Positions 1-7,552 of a DNA stretch of 9,520 nt are shown here, one piece after another (within the stretch, counting starts at the first letter, position 1; each line of letters begins with the position of its first letter). The notes below the pieces were generated by a model. That model was not told the origin of the DNA and ran no database searches. It saw only the letters and a list, made by a program, of their open reading frames with translations. The stretch covers positions 1 to 9,520 of the forward strand of contig JAUVPA010000051.1 in assembly GCA_030598905.1 (NCBI GenBank), written 5' to 3'. This stretch comes from Acidimicrobiia bacterium. GTDB taxonomy: Bacteria; Actinomycetota; Acidimicrobiia; Spongiisociales; UBA5794. Made by a program: the position numbers and the translations under genes.

Positions 1-1
1 C

Positions 2-148
2 CGGGTGCTGGTAGGAACCGGAGCGAGCGTGTTGCAGTACGTCGAGGTCGGAGACGATGCGACCGTCGGTGCGGGCGCTGTCGTCACCAAGACAGTTGCC
101 TCGGGATCTACGGTTGTAGGTGTGCCGGCGCGAGCCCTCGGGGACTGA
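2..148 (+). CDS. Sugar O/N-acyltransferase, left-handed beta-helix C-terminus (PglD/NeuD-like), 5' partial
   Basis: The gene enters from the left edge and only its last 48 residues are present, ending at a TGA at 146-148. The peptide shows the hexapeptide-repeat pattern of a left-handed beta-helix acyltransferase: turns VEVGDD, ATVGAG and AVVTKT, then the typical end VVGVPARAL. This ending is common in NeuD/PglD-type enzymes, which transfer an acetyl group from acetyl-CoA to an amino or hydroxyl group of a nucleotide sugar in the cytoplasm. Serine acetyltransferases and maltose-type acetyltransferases share the fold, so the substrate is inferred from context: a GT4 gene starts 13 bases downstream and a DegT aminotransferase lies in the neighbouring operon, the usual partners of PglD-type enzymes. 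The catalytic His and the N-terminal domain lie outside the window. Confidence 0.85.
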   Translation, partial: RVLVGTGASVLQYVEVGDDATVGAGAVVTKTVASGSTVVGVPARALGD

Positions 149-161
149 CTCGCGGACCATC

Positions 162-1892
162 ATGCGTGTTGCACACCTCACCACCGTCGACATGAGTCTC
201 AGGTTTCTTCTGTTGCCCCAGCTGACCGCCGTCGTCGAACTGGGAAGCGAGGCGATCGGCATCTCGGCGGCCGGACCGCACGTTGGTGAACTCGAGGAAC
301 TCGGAATCCGCCACATCGCGTTGCCAGGCGCAACGCGGAGTGTCGACCCACGAGCCGACTTGAAAGCAATGGTTTCGTTGTGGCGGATTCTGCGCAGCGA
401 ACGTCCCGACGTGATCCATACGCACACTCCGAAACCAGGGATCTATGGGCGGGTGATCGGTCGGATCGCGGGTGTACCTGCCGTGCTCAATACCGTGCAC
501 GGGCTCTACGCAACTCCCGATGATCCCATCTTCAAACGGGCGATCGTGTACACCCTCGAGGCGCTTGCCGCACGGTTCTCCGACGTCGAGCTCGTACAGA
601 GCGCCGAGGACTTTCGACTCCTGACCGAACGGCACATCACCCGACCCGGGCGGACGGTTCTCCTGGGCAACGGTGTGGATCTGACGCGGTTCGATCCCGA
701 GCTTGGTTCGGTTGAGGAGCGGCAGTCGATGCGTGTGATGTTCGGTGTCGAGGAAGACCAGATCGTCGTCGGCGCGGTGGGCAGGCTCGTTGCCGAGAAA
801 GGGTTCTTGGATCTGTTCGAGGCTGTGCAAGATCTCGACGACCGGTTCAGACTCGTGGTCATCGGTCCCTACGAACCGGATAAGGCAGACGCGATCGACA
901 CCCAGAAAGTGGAGGAGGCCCGCGCCTCCGGTGTCGTGTTTCTCGGCATGCGCGACGATGTCGATGTGCTCTACCGAGCCATGGACCTGTTCATTCTGCC
1001 CTCCCACCGCGAGGGGTTTCCGCGGGCTGCGATGGAAGCGGCTGCCTCTGGTCTTCCCCTGATCGTCACCGACATCCGTGGGTGCAGGGAGGTTGTCGAG
1101 GACGGTGGTAACGGCCTCCTGGTCCCGGTGCGCGACGCGCCGGCTTTGCGCTCGGCGATTGAGAGACTCGGAAACGATCCTGAACTCCGGCAGCAGATGT
1201 CCGAGGCCGGGAGATCCAAAGCCGTTCTAGAGTTCGACGAGCAGCGCATCGTGCGCCGGGTCATCGAATCGCAGGTCCGAGCATTGCGTGAGAAGGGACG
1301 CTTCGAGCGGTTCCACGACGCTGGCTATTCAGTTCGAGCGGCAGAAATCCGCGATGCGCGGATCATTGCCCGGATCCGCGCGAGCACCGGCGGCGGCGCC
1401 ACCCGGAACATCGGATTGATGACGCGGGCGTATCGAAGCTTGATCGACCGACCAGACGGAATTGTCTGTGTGGCGGAGGATGCGTACGGGCCCTTTGCCT
1501 ACGTTGCCGGCGTGAGCTCCGCCAGAAGGCACCAGGGCGCCTTCTCGCCGATCCGCGCCCTGCGGCCTCGGGGGTATCGGAGATCGGGGTCGGCGGGCCC
1601 ACCGTCTCATCGTGACAGTGACCAGTTTCAAACCCACGGCCCAGCGTTCTACGATCACGCCGAGCTGCTCTCGCTGGATGTTGCCCACGCATTCAAGGAT
1701 TCCGGCGCCGACGCGGCGCTTGCGAAGGCATTCATGCGATCGGTCGCGGAATTGGGTGCGCAGCGTGTCAGGGCGCTGGTCGATCGGCGCAACCCCGACG
1801 CGATCGTCATCCTCGAGTCTCTCGGTTTCGTCGAAGACTCATCAAGAAGTCAAGACGTTCCCCTCACCGATCTATGGGCTCAGACCAACTGA
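162..1892 (+). CDS. GT4 glycosyltransferase fused to a C-terminal GNAT-like domain
   Basis: This 576-residue protein joins two domains. Residues 1-375 form a GT-B glycosyltransferase of family GT4. The acceptor half has HTHTPKPG near 86-93 and a TVHGLY motif at 111-116. The donor half has GRLVAEKG (K213) and the EX7E pair E284/E292 in EGFPRAAME. Together these resemble PglA/WbnK-type retaining transferases that add a sugar to a lipid-linked glycan at the inner membrane face. Residues 388-576 resemble GNAT acetyltransferases (VRAAEIRDA at the start, RPDGIVCVAED, and an ELLSLDV strand near 501-507). The acetyl-CoA loop reads FKDSGADAAL and lacks the usual R/QxxGxG/A, and residues 462-495 are Arg/Gly/Ser-rich and look unordered. 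The acetyltransferase may therefore be weak or inactive. ATG 162 is chosen because it directly opens the first beta strand (MRVAHLTTVD); a start at 120 would overlap the upstream gene. A weak GGA lies 5 bases before it. Confidence 0.88.
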   Translation: MRVAHLTTVDMSLRFLLLPQLTAVVELGSEAIGISAAGPHVGELEELGIRHIALPGATRSVDPRADLKAMVSLWRILRSERPDVIHTHTPKPGIYGRVIGRIAGVPAVLNTVHGLYATPDDPIFKRAIVYTLEALAARFSDVELVQSAEDFRLLTERHITRPGRTVLLGNGVDLTRFDPELGSVEERQSMRVMFGVEEDQIVVGAVGRLVAEKGFLDLFEAVQDLDDRFRLVVIGPYEPDKADAIDTQKVEEARASGVVFLGMRDDVDVLYRAMDLFILPSHREGFPRAAMEAAASGLPLIVTDIRGCREVVEDGGNGLLVPVRDAPALRSAIERLGNDPELRQQMSEAGRSKAVLEFDEQRIVRRVIESQVRALREKGRFERFHDAGYSVRAAEIRDARIIARIRASTGGGATRNIGLMTRAYRSLIDRPDGIVCVAEDAYGPFAYVAGVSSARRHQGAFSPIRALRPRGYRRSGSAGPPSHRDSDQFQTHGPAFYDHAELLSLDVAHAFKDSGADAALAKAFMRSVAELGAQRVRALVDRRNPDAIVILESLGFVEDSSRSQDVPLTDLWAQTN

Positions 1893-2995
1893 TCGCGGAG
1901 CAGTTGATCGGTTTCTCCGACCGCCGACTCGATGAGGAAACGCTCGCCGGCTATCGCCCGGGCTCGCTCGCCGAGACGCCGGCGTAGGCCGCTGTCATCT
2001 GCGAGCATGACCAGGGCTTGTGCAGCCGACTCGACCGTCCGATCATGCACAACGATGCCAGACGTTCCATGCTCGACGATCTCACTGACGGCACCGACGT
2101 CATACACGACCGCCGGCAAGCCCGCAGCGGCGGCCTCGATAACGACTCCGGGAAGCCCCTCGGTCCTCGATGTCAACAGCAACGTGTCGGCCCAAACAAG
2201 GTGCGGTTCGATGTCGGCGACGCTCCCGACGAACTCGACATGCTCTCCAAGGTCTCGGGCGGCTACGGCCGCTTCCGTCGCCTCGATGAGGGGACCGTCG
2301 CCGACGATGGTGAGTTGAAGGTCTGCCTCGTCTGTCGCGATACCGAAAGCAGTCACGGCCGCGATGGGATCCTTCTCAACGGAGAGTGATCCCACGAACA
2401 GCACACGTATTGGCCCATGGCGCTCCTGACGTGGGAGCGTCAAGAATCGCTCCGGAACACCTGACAGAATGACGGCCACCTTCGAGGATGGGATGCCGAT
2501 GGCGTCCACCAGCTCTCGTTTTGAATGCTGCGACACCGCGATGATGAAGTCGTAGCGTCTCGCCATCAATCGGTATTGAGCGATCGCTCGTCGACCCGAC
2601 AGCCAAGCCAACGGGCTCCCGATGCTCACGTAGCCGAGCCGTGGCCGATGGCGCAGAGCGACGGCGGCGGCCGCGACGTATCGAACGCTCAGCGAGCCCC
2701 ACGCCAACACGACGCCATCGGAATGCCGCTGAAGGAACCTCCGCGTGGGAGCAACCAAGGCCAGATCGAACCTACCCAAGCCGTTTCGCTGCATCGTGGT
2801 GAGCGGCCGTGCTTCGACGGTCGGCTGCGGCGATGAGGCGAGCGAACGAAACTCCACGTCCCATCCGAGGCGCTCCAGTCCCTCAGCGGTGCGTTCCGCT
2901 TGCACCTCTGCACCACGGCGACGGTTGTCTGTGACCAGGATCCCGATGGTGGACCGGCTCGAACCGGCGTCAGGACTACCGTTCGGAGCGCTCAC
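1880..2995 (-). CDS. GT4 family glycosyltransferase, last gene of the minus-strand operon
   Basis: This 371-residue GT-B enzyme presumably transfers a sugar from a nucleotide donor onto a growing lipid-linked oligosaccharide in the cytoplasm. The N-terminal domain opens with IGILVTDNRRRGAEVQ (residues 17-32), a typical RRGAE-type glycine loop. The C-terminal donor domain shows VGSLSVEKDP (K208), IVGDGPL near 230-236 and the EX7E pair E279/E287 in EGLPGVVIE. The length is normal for GT4. The reading frame stays open upstream to an ATG at 3064, but that start would overlap the aminotransferase gene by 89 bases and has no Shine-Dalgarno sequence. GTG 2995 has AGGG at a 6-base distance and gives a 20-base overlap, matching the other junctions, so it is preferred. 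The stop lies inside the 3' end of the convergent GT4-GNAT gene. Donor and acceptor cannot be told from sequence. Confidence 0.9.
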   Translation of the reverse strand: MSAPNGSPDAGSSRSTIGILVTDNRRRGAEVQAERTAEGLERLGWDVEFRSLASSPQPTVEARPLTTMQRNGLGRFDLALVAPTRRFLQRHSDGVVLAWGSLSVRYVAAAAVALRHRPRLGYVSIGSPLAWLSGRRAIAQYRLMARRYDFIIAVSQHSKRELVDAIGIPSSKVAVILSGVPERFLTLPRQERHGPIRVLFVGSLSVEKDPIAAVTAFGIATDEADLQLTIVGDGPLIEATEAAVAARDLGEHVEFVGSVADIEPHLVWADTLLLTSRTEGLPGVVIEAAAAGLPAVVYDVGAVSEIVEHGTSGIVVHDRTVESAAQALVMLADDSGLRRRLGERARAIAGERFLIESAVGETDQLLRDQLV

Positions 2996-4160
2996 TCGAC
3001 GCCCTAGCAACGGCTCCGGCGTTCTGCTGGATACGCCTGATCGCATACGCGACCCGGTCGACATCGTCGAGCGGGAGGTGGCTCCATATCGGCAAGCTGA
3101 TCACCTGATCGCCAAGAGCTTCGGTCACCGGAAGATTTCGCAACGGCAGGTCTGCGTAGGCCTGGTGAAGGTGGACCGGCGGCGAGTAGTACTGGCGAGT
3201 CGCAACACCTTCGTGATCGAGCGCCCCAACAACATGCTCGCGGCTACAGCCAAACTCATTACCGATCAGAATCGTGAAATCCTTGTACGAACTGCGGTCC
3301 CCTGGGCCGACGTTCTGGAATCCGACGCCGGGAACGTCATCAAGGAGCTCCCGGTATCGGTCGGCGACTCGGTTGCGATGCTCGACGCGTTCCTCGAGGT
3401 AATCGAACGCCACCAAAGCGATGGCTGCGTGCAGATCCGACAGCCTCCCGTTTAGTCCTGGAAAACGGGTGTCGTAGTCACCAGGGTTCCCGTAGTTGCG
3501 AGCAAGCCGGATGTCCTCTGCGAGCGCAGCGTCGTTCGTGGTCACCAGCCCGCCCTCCGCACCGCTCAGTACCTTCGTCGGCGTCAGGCTGAATACCTCC
3601 GCAATGCCAAATCCGCCGAGCGGTCTCTTGCCGTCGTCGATCGACACCAATGCACCTGCTCCGTGCGCAGCATCGAAGACCAGTGGAACCTCGAGACCCG
3701 CGGCCAGCTCCTCGAGAAGCCGGACGTCACAGGGCACGCCGGATACGTGCACCGCGACCAGCGCTGATATGGGTCCTTCCACCGTCTCCGGGGTGAGGCA
3801 CCACGTGCCCGCGTCGCAGTCAAGGAAGCGTGGCTCGAGGCCGTTCCAGCGAATGGCGTGAGCCGTTGCAGCGAACGTGAATGAAGGCAGCCCGACGCCA
3901 CCGTCGATCCGGAGGGCCTGCAATACGAACAGGAGCCCGGTCGTACACGATGACACGGCGACGCAATGATCGACCCCGAACCGCTCCGCGGTCGTCTCCT
4001 CGAGAGCTCGCGTTAGAGGTCCGTCTGTGAGGCGGCCGCTGCTGAGGGAACCCTCGATGAGCTTCTCCACTCGAGACTGATCCTCGTTGGTCGGGAGGGC
4101 GAACGGGAGTTGCGAATCGAATACGGGTGTGCCGCCGAGGGTCGCCGGGAGGTTCTTCAT
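2976..4160 (-). CDS. DegT/DnrJ/EryC1/StrS family PLP-dependent sugar aminotransferase
   Basis: This 394-residue protein has the usual length of the DegT/StrS family, which transfers an amino group, normally from glutamate, to a keto group of a nucleotide sugar. The predicted PLP Schiff-base lysine is K196 in SLTPTKVLSGAEGG. D163 and H166 in VFDAAHG fit the residues that contact the cofactor ring. SSCTTGL near 70-76 fits the phosphate-binding stretch, and GLNGRLSDLHAAIAL is the family's conserved C-terminal-side motif. ATG 4160 has GAGGAA at an 8-base distance and overlaps the membrane protein stop as ATGA. The longer open frame upstream is only the shadow of that membrane gene. Together with the SDR and acyltransferase genes nearby it suggests synthesis of an amino or acylamino sugar. 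Whether C3 or C4 is aminated cannot be read from the sequence. The stop is overlapped by the downstream GT4 start. Confidence 0.95.
   Translation of the reverse strand: MKNLPATLGGTPVFDSQLPFALPTNEDQSRVEKLIEGSLSSGRLTDGPLTRALEETTAERFGVDHCVAVSSCTTGLLFVLQALRIDGGVGLPSFTFAATAHAIRWNGLEPRFLDCDAGTWCLTPETVEGPISALVAVHVSGVPCDVRLLEELAAGLEVPLVFDAAHGAGALVSIDDGKRPLGGFGIAEVFSLTPTKVLSGAEGGLVTTNDAALAEDIRLARNYGNPGDYDTRFPGLNGRLSDLHAAIALVAFDYLEERVEHRNRVADRYRELLDDVPGVGFQNVGPGDRSSYKDFTILIGNEFGCSREHVVGALDHEGVATRQYYSPPVHLHQAYADLPLRNLPVTEALGDQVISLPIWSHLPLDDVDRVAYAIRRIQQNAGAVARASSERSER
3002..3005 (-). promoter_or_regulatory. Ribosome binding site deciding the GTG start of the last GT4 gene
   Basis: AGGG lies six bases before GTG 2995 and favours it over ATG 3064 and ATG 3046, neither of which has a purine-rich site and both of which would overlap the upstream gene by more than 70 bases. 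Confidence 0.45.
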
Positions 4161-5461
4161 GTAGTGGCTTCCTCTTGTGGCATTCCGGATCGGGCGCGAT
4201 CGTCGGGCGACCACCTCCTCCAGCCGAGGCCGACAATCACTACGAGCAGGAACGGGATCACTTGAGAACGTTGCCGTGCGATGATCCCGAGGTTGAAGAC
4301 GGAGCTGAAGGCGATAACGAACGCTGTCGTGAATGCGAGCGAGAGCATCATGTACGGGGTTCTCCTCACGATCCGCCGATTCGCCCACATGGTGGGAATC
4401 TTCCACAGAAGTAGTCCGAGCAACGCCACGCCCTCGATAGCGCTGAACAACATGCCGGGCGTGGCAGCCTCGTATGGGAGTGGTCGGAACAGAACCCGTA
4501 GTGTCGCCCCCGGGAGATCCAGTGGCGACGTTGCAGGCTCACCCAGCACCGCCGAACCACCCTGGGCCGTATGCTGCTGTTGGTCGGCAAGGAACGCCTC
4601 CAGACCCTCGTCGATGCCGATTCGAGCAGCAGCGACTGGCACTACGTAAGCCATCGCGATGAGGGCGATCACCATCAACAGCACCCTGGCCGCCCGGCTG
4701 ACATCGAGGCGTCCCGCCCTAGTGAAGACGACAGCCAGCACGATCGATCCGACAGCGATCGCCAGGATGTGAGGACGGACGAGCCCGAGGAGGAGCCCTC
4801 CCGCTCCCGCCAGCCACAAGCCGGAGGTGAACCTAGCCGAGAACAGCCAGACGCTGCCGAGCGCTACGAGCCCAAGACCGAGGACCATGAGCGCATCCTT
4901 ACCCACGCTCGAGGGCCAGAACAGCATCGTCGGGAGGAAGAACAAGAGCACGAAGTACGGGAGCACTCCCCAGCGCGGCATGGTGTGCCGAAACGCGACG
5001 TAGAAGCAGACCATTCCGATAAACGACAGCGTGGCGAACAACATGAAGCCGCCGATGAGGGGGGGTGACACGATCGTGTAGAGGAGGCCGGTGATCTGTC
5101 CGGTCACCTGTGTCCCGAAGCTCCCGTTCGTGACGTCGGGAACCTGGAGGCTCCTCCATACCGGGGCGACCCGCAATCCGATGCTGTGGTACTTGAATGA
5201 GTCTCCGATTCCGTACAACTCCGCCACAACAAAGTACCGCACCCCGGATCCGACCATCTTGGCGATGAAGGCCAACGGCAGCAGCATCGAGAGCCACCCC
5301 CGATCGGCATCGGTAGCGAGCCTGACCCCCAACCACGTCGACACGAGGACTCCGACGCCGATGAGCGCAACGACGACACCTGCGACCCATCCGCTCACAA
5401 CCCCGGCGGCGACGGCGGCGGCACCGACGATGATCGCGAGATGCGATGGAAGCTGTCTCAC
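4157..5461 (-). CDS. Multi-spanning membrane protein, candidate Wzy/EpsG-like polysaccharide polymerase
   Basis: This 434-residue protein is very hydrophobic, with roughly 11-13 membrane segments by eye (for example near 8-24, 26-46, 57-76, 135-157, 166-182, 189-206, 213-248, 259-279, 336-353 and 400-414). Conspicuous polar motifs are GIGDSFKYH (85-92), FLPTMLFWPSSVGKDA (175-190), GLVRPHI (226-232) and NLGIIARQRSQ (390-400). The PSSxGKD and IARQR motifs recall membrane proteins annotated as hypothetical or as polymerases in exopolysaccharide clusters. Charged residues in or beside membrane segments fit an enzyme handling lipid-linked glycans. No other Wzy or Wzx candidate lies in the window. 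A polymerase role is inferred; an O-acyltransferase or an integral glycosyltransferase remains possible. GTG 5461 is chosen because it overlaps the GNAT stop as GTGA, has GGAG 5 bases upstream and starts right before the first membrane segment. The open frame before it lies inside the GNAT gene. Confidence 0.85.
   Translation of the reverse strand: MRQLPSHLAIIVGAAAVAAGVVSGWVAGVVVALIGVGVLVSTWLGVRLATDADRGWLSMLLPLAFIAKMVGSGVRYFVVAELYGIGDSFKYHSIGLRVAPVWRSLQVPDVTNGSFGTQVTGQITGLLYTIVSPPLIGGFMLFATLSFIGMVCFYVAFRHTMPRWGVLPYFVLLFFLPTMLFWPSSVGKDALMVLGLGLVALGSVWLFSARFTSGLWLAGAGGLLLGLVRPHILAIAVGSIVLAVVFTRAGRLDVSRAARVLLMVIALIAMAYVVPVAAARIGIDEGLEAFLADQQQHTAQGGSAVLGEPATSPLDLPGATLRVLFRPLPYEAATPGMLFSAIEGVALLGLLLWKIPTMWANRRIVRRTPYMMLSLAFTTAFVIAFSSVFNLGIIARQRSQVIPFLLVVIVGLGWRRWSPDDRARSGMPQEEATT
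4169..4174 (-). promoter_or_regulatory. Ribosome binding site deciding the ATG start of the DegT aminotransferase
   Basis: GAGGAA lies eight bases before ATG 4160, within the last codons of the membrane protein gene. It selects this start over the longer open frame that continues 82 codons upstream. Confidence 0.6.
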
Positions 5462-6438
5462 AGCAACTCCACATCGCTGAGCGCTAATCGCCACGACTTC
5501 GTGTTGAGCACATCGATCTCGAGGACGTCGACTGGACGCGCAACGAGCCGCAACGCTGCGATACCGGGGACGGTGAGCATTCCAGCACCTCGAGCGGCGC
5601 GTCGTCCCGGGGATCCAGGCGGGAAGACTGCCACGTCGTAGTCCGCCTTCGATATTCGAACCGCCGACCGGATTGCTTCCGTCGGGTTGGGACCGAGTGC
5701 ATCGGAGATCACCAATTCCGATCGACCCTTCCGGAGGTTTGCTCGCAGAACTGCAGTCCCGGCAGAGCGAACCACTGCGCCGTAACGAGCCGTCGGGTGC
5801 CCGGCGAAGCGCCATCTGAGATACGAGGTCGATCTCGGAGTACGCAGACCGCGATGATTCGACCCATCGGCGAGACCCCAATCAGCAATCTCGGCAGCGA
5901 GCCGCGAATCGGATTCGAACGGTGTCGCCATCGGAACCAGCTCATCGAGATTCGGGAACTGTTTGTGTCCCCCGCGAAGGAGGCGGGTCGGGTGCGGGCG
6001 GACGAGCACGCGGACGGGACCGACGTCCGACCAGCCCATCGTTAGATAACCAGCCCGCGAGCGCTCATTGGGGGTATTGAAGATCAGCTGGATTCCGATA
6101 TCGCGCGCAACATCGAGGGCCTCCATCGTCAGGCGTCTGAAGATGCCCCTGCGCACATAGCCTGGATGCGTGGCGGTATCCACCGCTCGGCCACACCGGA
6201 TGATGTCGGCCCCGTAGTCGAGCTGCCACTGCATGAACGTCCTGAGCCCCACGACGGTGTCATCGACTTCGGCGACCAGCATCACCGAGCGCCCGAACGG
6301 GTTATCGATGTGCTTCCATTGGAACAGCTCGGCCGTCCGCTGCAGCAGCGGAGACTCCCCGAGGGAGGCGCGGAGGAGGTTGAGGACGGCAGGCAGGTCC
6401 TCGTCTCGATACATCCGTACGTGAATTGCTTCACCCAT
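5458..6438 (-). CDS. GNAT family N-acyltransferase with two GNAT-like halves
   Basis: This 326-residue protein is about twice the length of a single GNAT domain. The first half contains FQWKHIDNPFG (39-49), a strand VMLVAEVDDTVVGLRTF, the acetyl-CoA-loop region VDTATHPGYVRRGIFRRLT (86-104, R96/R97/G98), and LIFNTPNERSRAGYLTMGW (118-136), which matches the last strands of GNAT enzymes. The second half (about 200-326) looks like a degenerate repeat of the fold, with TSYLRWRFAGHP and a following strand pattern. This double architecture is typical of GNAT-like proteins in actinobacterial surface-polysaccharide clusters. The likely role is acylation of an amino group on a nucleotide sugar, for example the product of the DegT enzyme encoded two genes downstream, or on a glycan. 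The acceptor is unknown. ATG 6438 overlaps the upstream GT4 stop by 8 bases and has AGGTG 4 bases before it. Confidence 0.88.
   Translation of the reverse strand: MGEAIHVRMYRDEDLPAVLNLLRASLGESPLLQRTAELFQWKHIDNPFGRSVMLVAEVDDTVVGLRTFMQWQLDYGADIIRCGRAVDTATHPGYVRRGIFRRLTMEALDVARDIGIQLIFNTPNERSRAGYLTMGWSDVGPVRVLVRPHPTRLLRGGHKQFPNLDELVPMATPFESDSRLAAEIADWGLADGSNHRGLRTPRSTSYLRWRFAGHPTARYGAVVRSAGTAVLRANLRKGRSELVISDALGPNPTEAIRSAVRISKADYDVAVFPPGSPGRRAARGAGMLTVPGIAALRLVARPVDVLEIDVLNTKSWRLALSDVELL
5467..5470 (-). promoter_or_regulatory. Ribosome binding site deciding the GTG start of the membrane protein
   Basis: GGAG lies five bases before GTG 5461, inside the end of the GNAT gene. It decides the start because the frame remains open 140 codons further upstream. 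Confidence 0.55.
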
Positions 6439-7552
6439 TGAGCACCTGACGGTAGAGGGCTTCCTGGGCCGTGATCATCCCGACCAGTCCGAAATCGTTC
6501 TGTGCCAGCGTCCGAGCGCGGGCGGCCATCTTCTTCGCTCCTTCGACGTCCGTCATGACGTCGATCATCGCATCAGCCAACGCTTGTGGCTGACCCACCG
6601 GAACGAGCCGACCGGTTTCGCCATCACGCACGACGGTTGGGACGCCCCCCGCTGCGGTAGCTACGACTGGGGTTCCGGCCATCATTGCTTCGAGCACGAC
6701 GAGGGGGAGTCCCTCCACATCCGACGGATTCACGAAGACGTCGGCACTCGCGATGAAATCGATGGCGTCGCGGCGGCGTCCGAGGAAGCGCACGATGTTC
6801 CCAGCACCCTCCTCGTTGGCTTGGCGTCGAATCCGATCGAGATCGCCAGGGTGTTTCTCGGCACCGATCGATACGACGACTGTCTCTGGGATCGATTCTC
6901 CGAGGGCGCGTGCTGCTTTGATCAGCGTTGTGTGACCTTTCCAGGGTCGTATGTTTCCTACGTGTACGACGAGGGGCCGGTTCGGTCCGATTTCGAGTTC
7001 CTCGCGTACGCGACGGCGTGAATCGTCGGTGGCATCGACGATGACCCCGTTTGGAATGATGTGCGGAGGCGGACCTGGGTAGCCCGCTAGGGACTCGGCC
7101 ACGGCATCGGAGACGGCGATGACCTCCCGATTGCGCCCATAGGTCATGCGATTCAACACTCGCGTGATCGGTCGGTACGACCCGGCGAGATTGTGTTCGG
7201 TGTAGACCACGGGGGCTCGCGCCATCGAGCGCGCCAAGATCCCGGTCGACGGAAGGTGGGCGTGAACGAGATTCGGCCTCCATGATCGCAACAGACTTCG
7301 AAAGCGGGTCGGTGCATTTACCGACCACTTTCCACCCCCGACGCAGATGGCATCGATTCCGTTGGCAGCAAGATCCGGAACGACTTGGTCTTTCCAGGGA
7401 AGGACGTATGCCACGCGGTAGTGGAACTCGTGAGTTGACCAGAATCTGGACCCCTCGCTGATCAACCGTTCGGCGCCACCGATCCCAAGGCCTTTGATGA
7501 GGATGAGAATTCGAGGTCTGTGGTCGCCGGGTTCAGCTGCTGTCACTTTCAT
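6431..7552 (-). CDS. GT4 family glycosyltransferase
   Basis: This is a full-length GT-B enzyme of 373 residues. The N-terminal loop reads IKGLGIGGAERL (19-30), the common GGAE motif of GT4 enzymes. HAHLPSTG (98-105) and YTEHNLAG (117-124) fit the acceptor domain. IPNGV (166-170) marks the linker, GNIRPWKGH (199-207; R202, K205) the donor phosphate contacts, and E280/E288 in EGLPLVVLE form the EX7E motif. It probably adds one sugar of the repeat unit at the cytoplasmic membrane face. The frame stays open far upstream inside the epimerase gene, so the start is limited by overlap. ATG 7552 is given here, but GTG 7546, two codons in, has a better-placed Shine-Dalgarno (GGAAG at 7553-7557, 6-base spacing) and may be the true start. 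Overlap with the epimerase gene is 20 or 14 bases accordingly. Confidence 0.92.
   Translation of the reverse strand: MKVTAAEPGDHRPRILILIKGLGIGGAERLISEGSRFWSTHEFHYRVAYVLPWKDQVVPDLAANGIDAICVGGGKWSVNAPTRFRSLLRSWRPNLVHAHLPSTGILARSMARAPVVYTEHNLAGSYRPITRVLNRMTYGRNREVIAVSDAVAESLAGYPGPPPHIIPNGVIVDATDDSRRRVREELEIGPNRPLVVHVGNIRPWKGHTTLIKAARALGESIPETVVVSIGAEKHPGDLDRIRRQANEEGAGNIVRFLGRRRDAIDFIASADVFVNPSDVEGLPLVVLEAMMAGTPVVATAAGGVPTVVRDGETGRLVPVGQPQALADAMIDVMTDVEGAKKMAARARTLAQNDFGLVGMITAQEALYRQVLNG

Noticed and set aside
108..1007. A 299-codon open frame on the minus strand opposite the GT4-GNAT gene
   Set aside because: It is antisense to a clearly conserved GT4 domain, shows no recognisable motif and has the His/Arg/Asp-rich composition of a GC-driven shadow frame.
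1886..1906. Inverted repeat CAACTG / CAGTTG as a bidirectional terminator
   Set aside because: The stem is only six bases with a nine-base loop and is not followed by a T run on either strand.
2745..3455. A 236-codon open frame on the plus strand across the last GT4 and the DegT gene
   Set aside because: It spans the junction of two well-supported minus-strand genes, and its peptide resembles no protein family.
4161..4406. An 82-codon extension of the aminotransferase frame
   Set aside because: DegT proteins normally begin with the short stretch before the GGxP motif, which matches ATG 4160; the extension is a shadow of the membrane gene.
4571..5068. A 165-codon plus-strand frame rich in Glu, Asp, Arg and His
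   Set aside because: This is the complement of hydrophobic membrane-segment codons, a common artefact, and it has no matching start signals or motifs.
5462..5881. A 140-codon extension of the membrane protein frame upstream of GTG 5461
   Set aside because: It lies inside the GNAT gene in another frame, is Arg/Ser-rich with no membrane segments, and a good GTGA start with GGAG exists at 5461.
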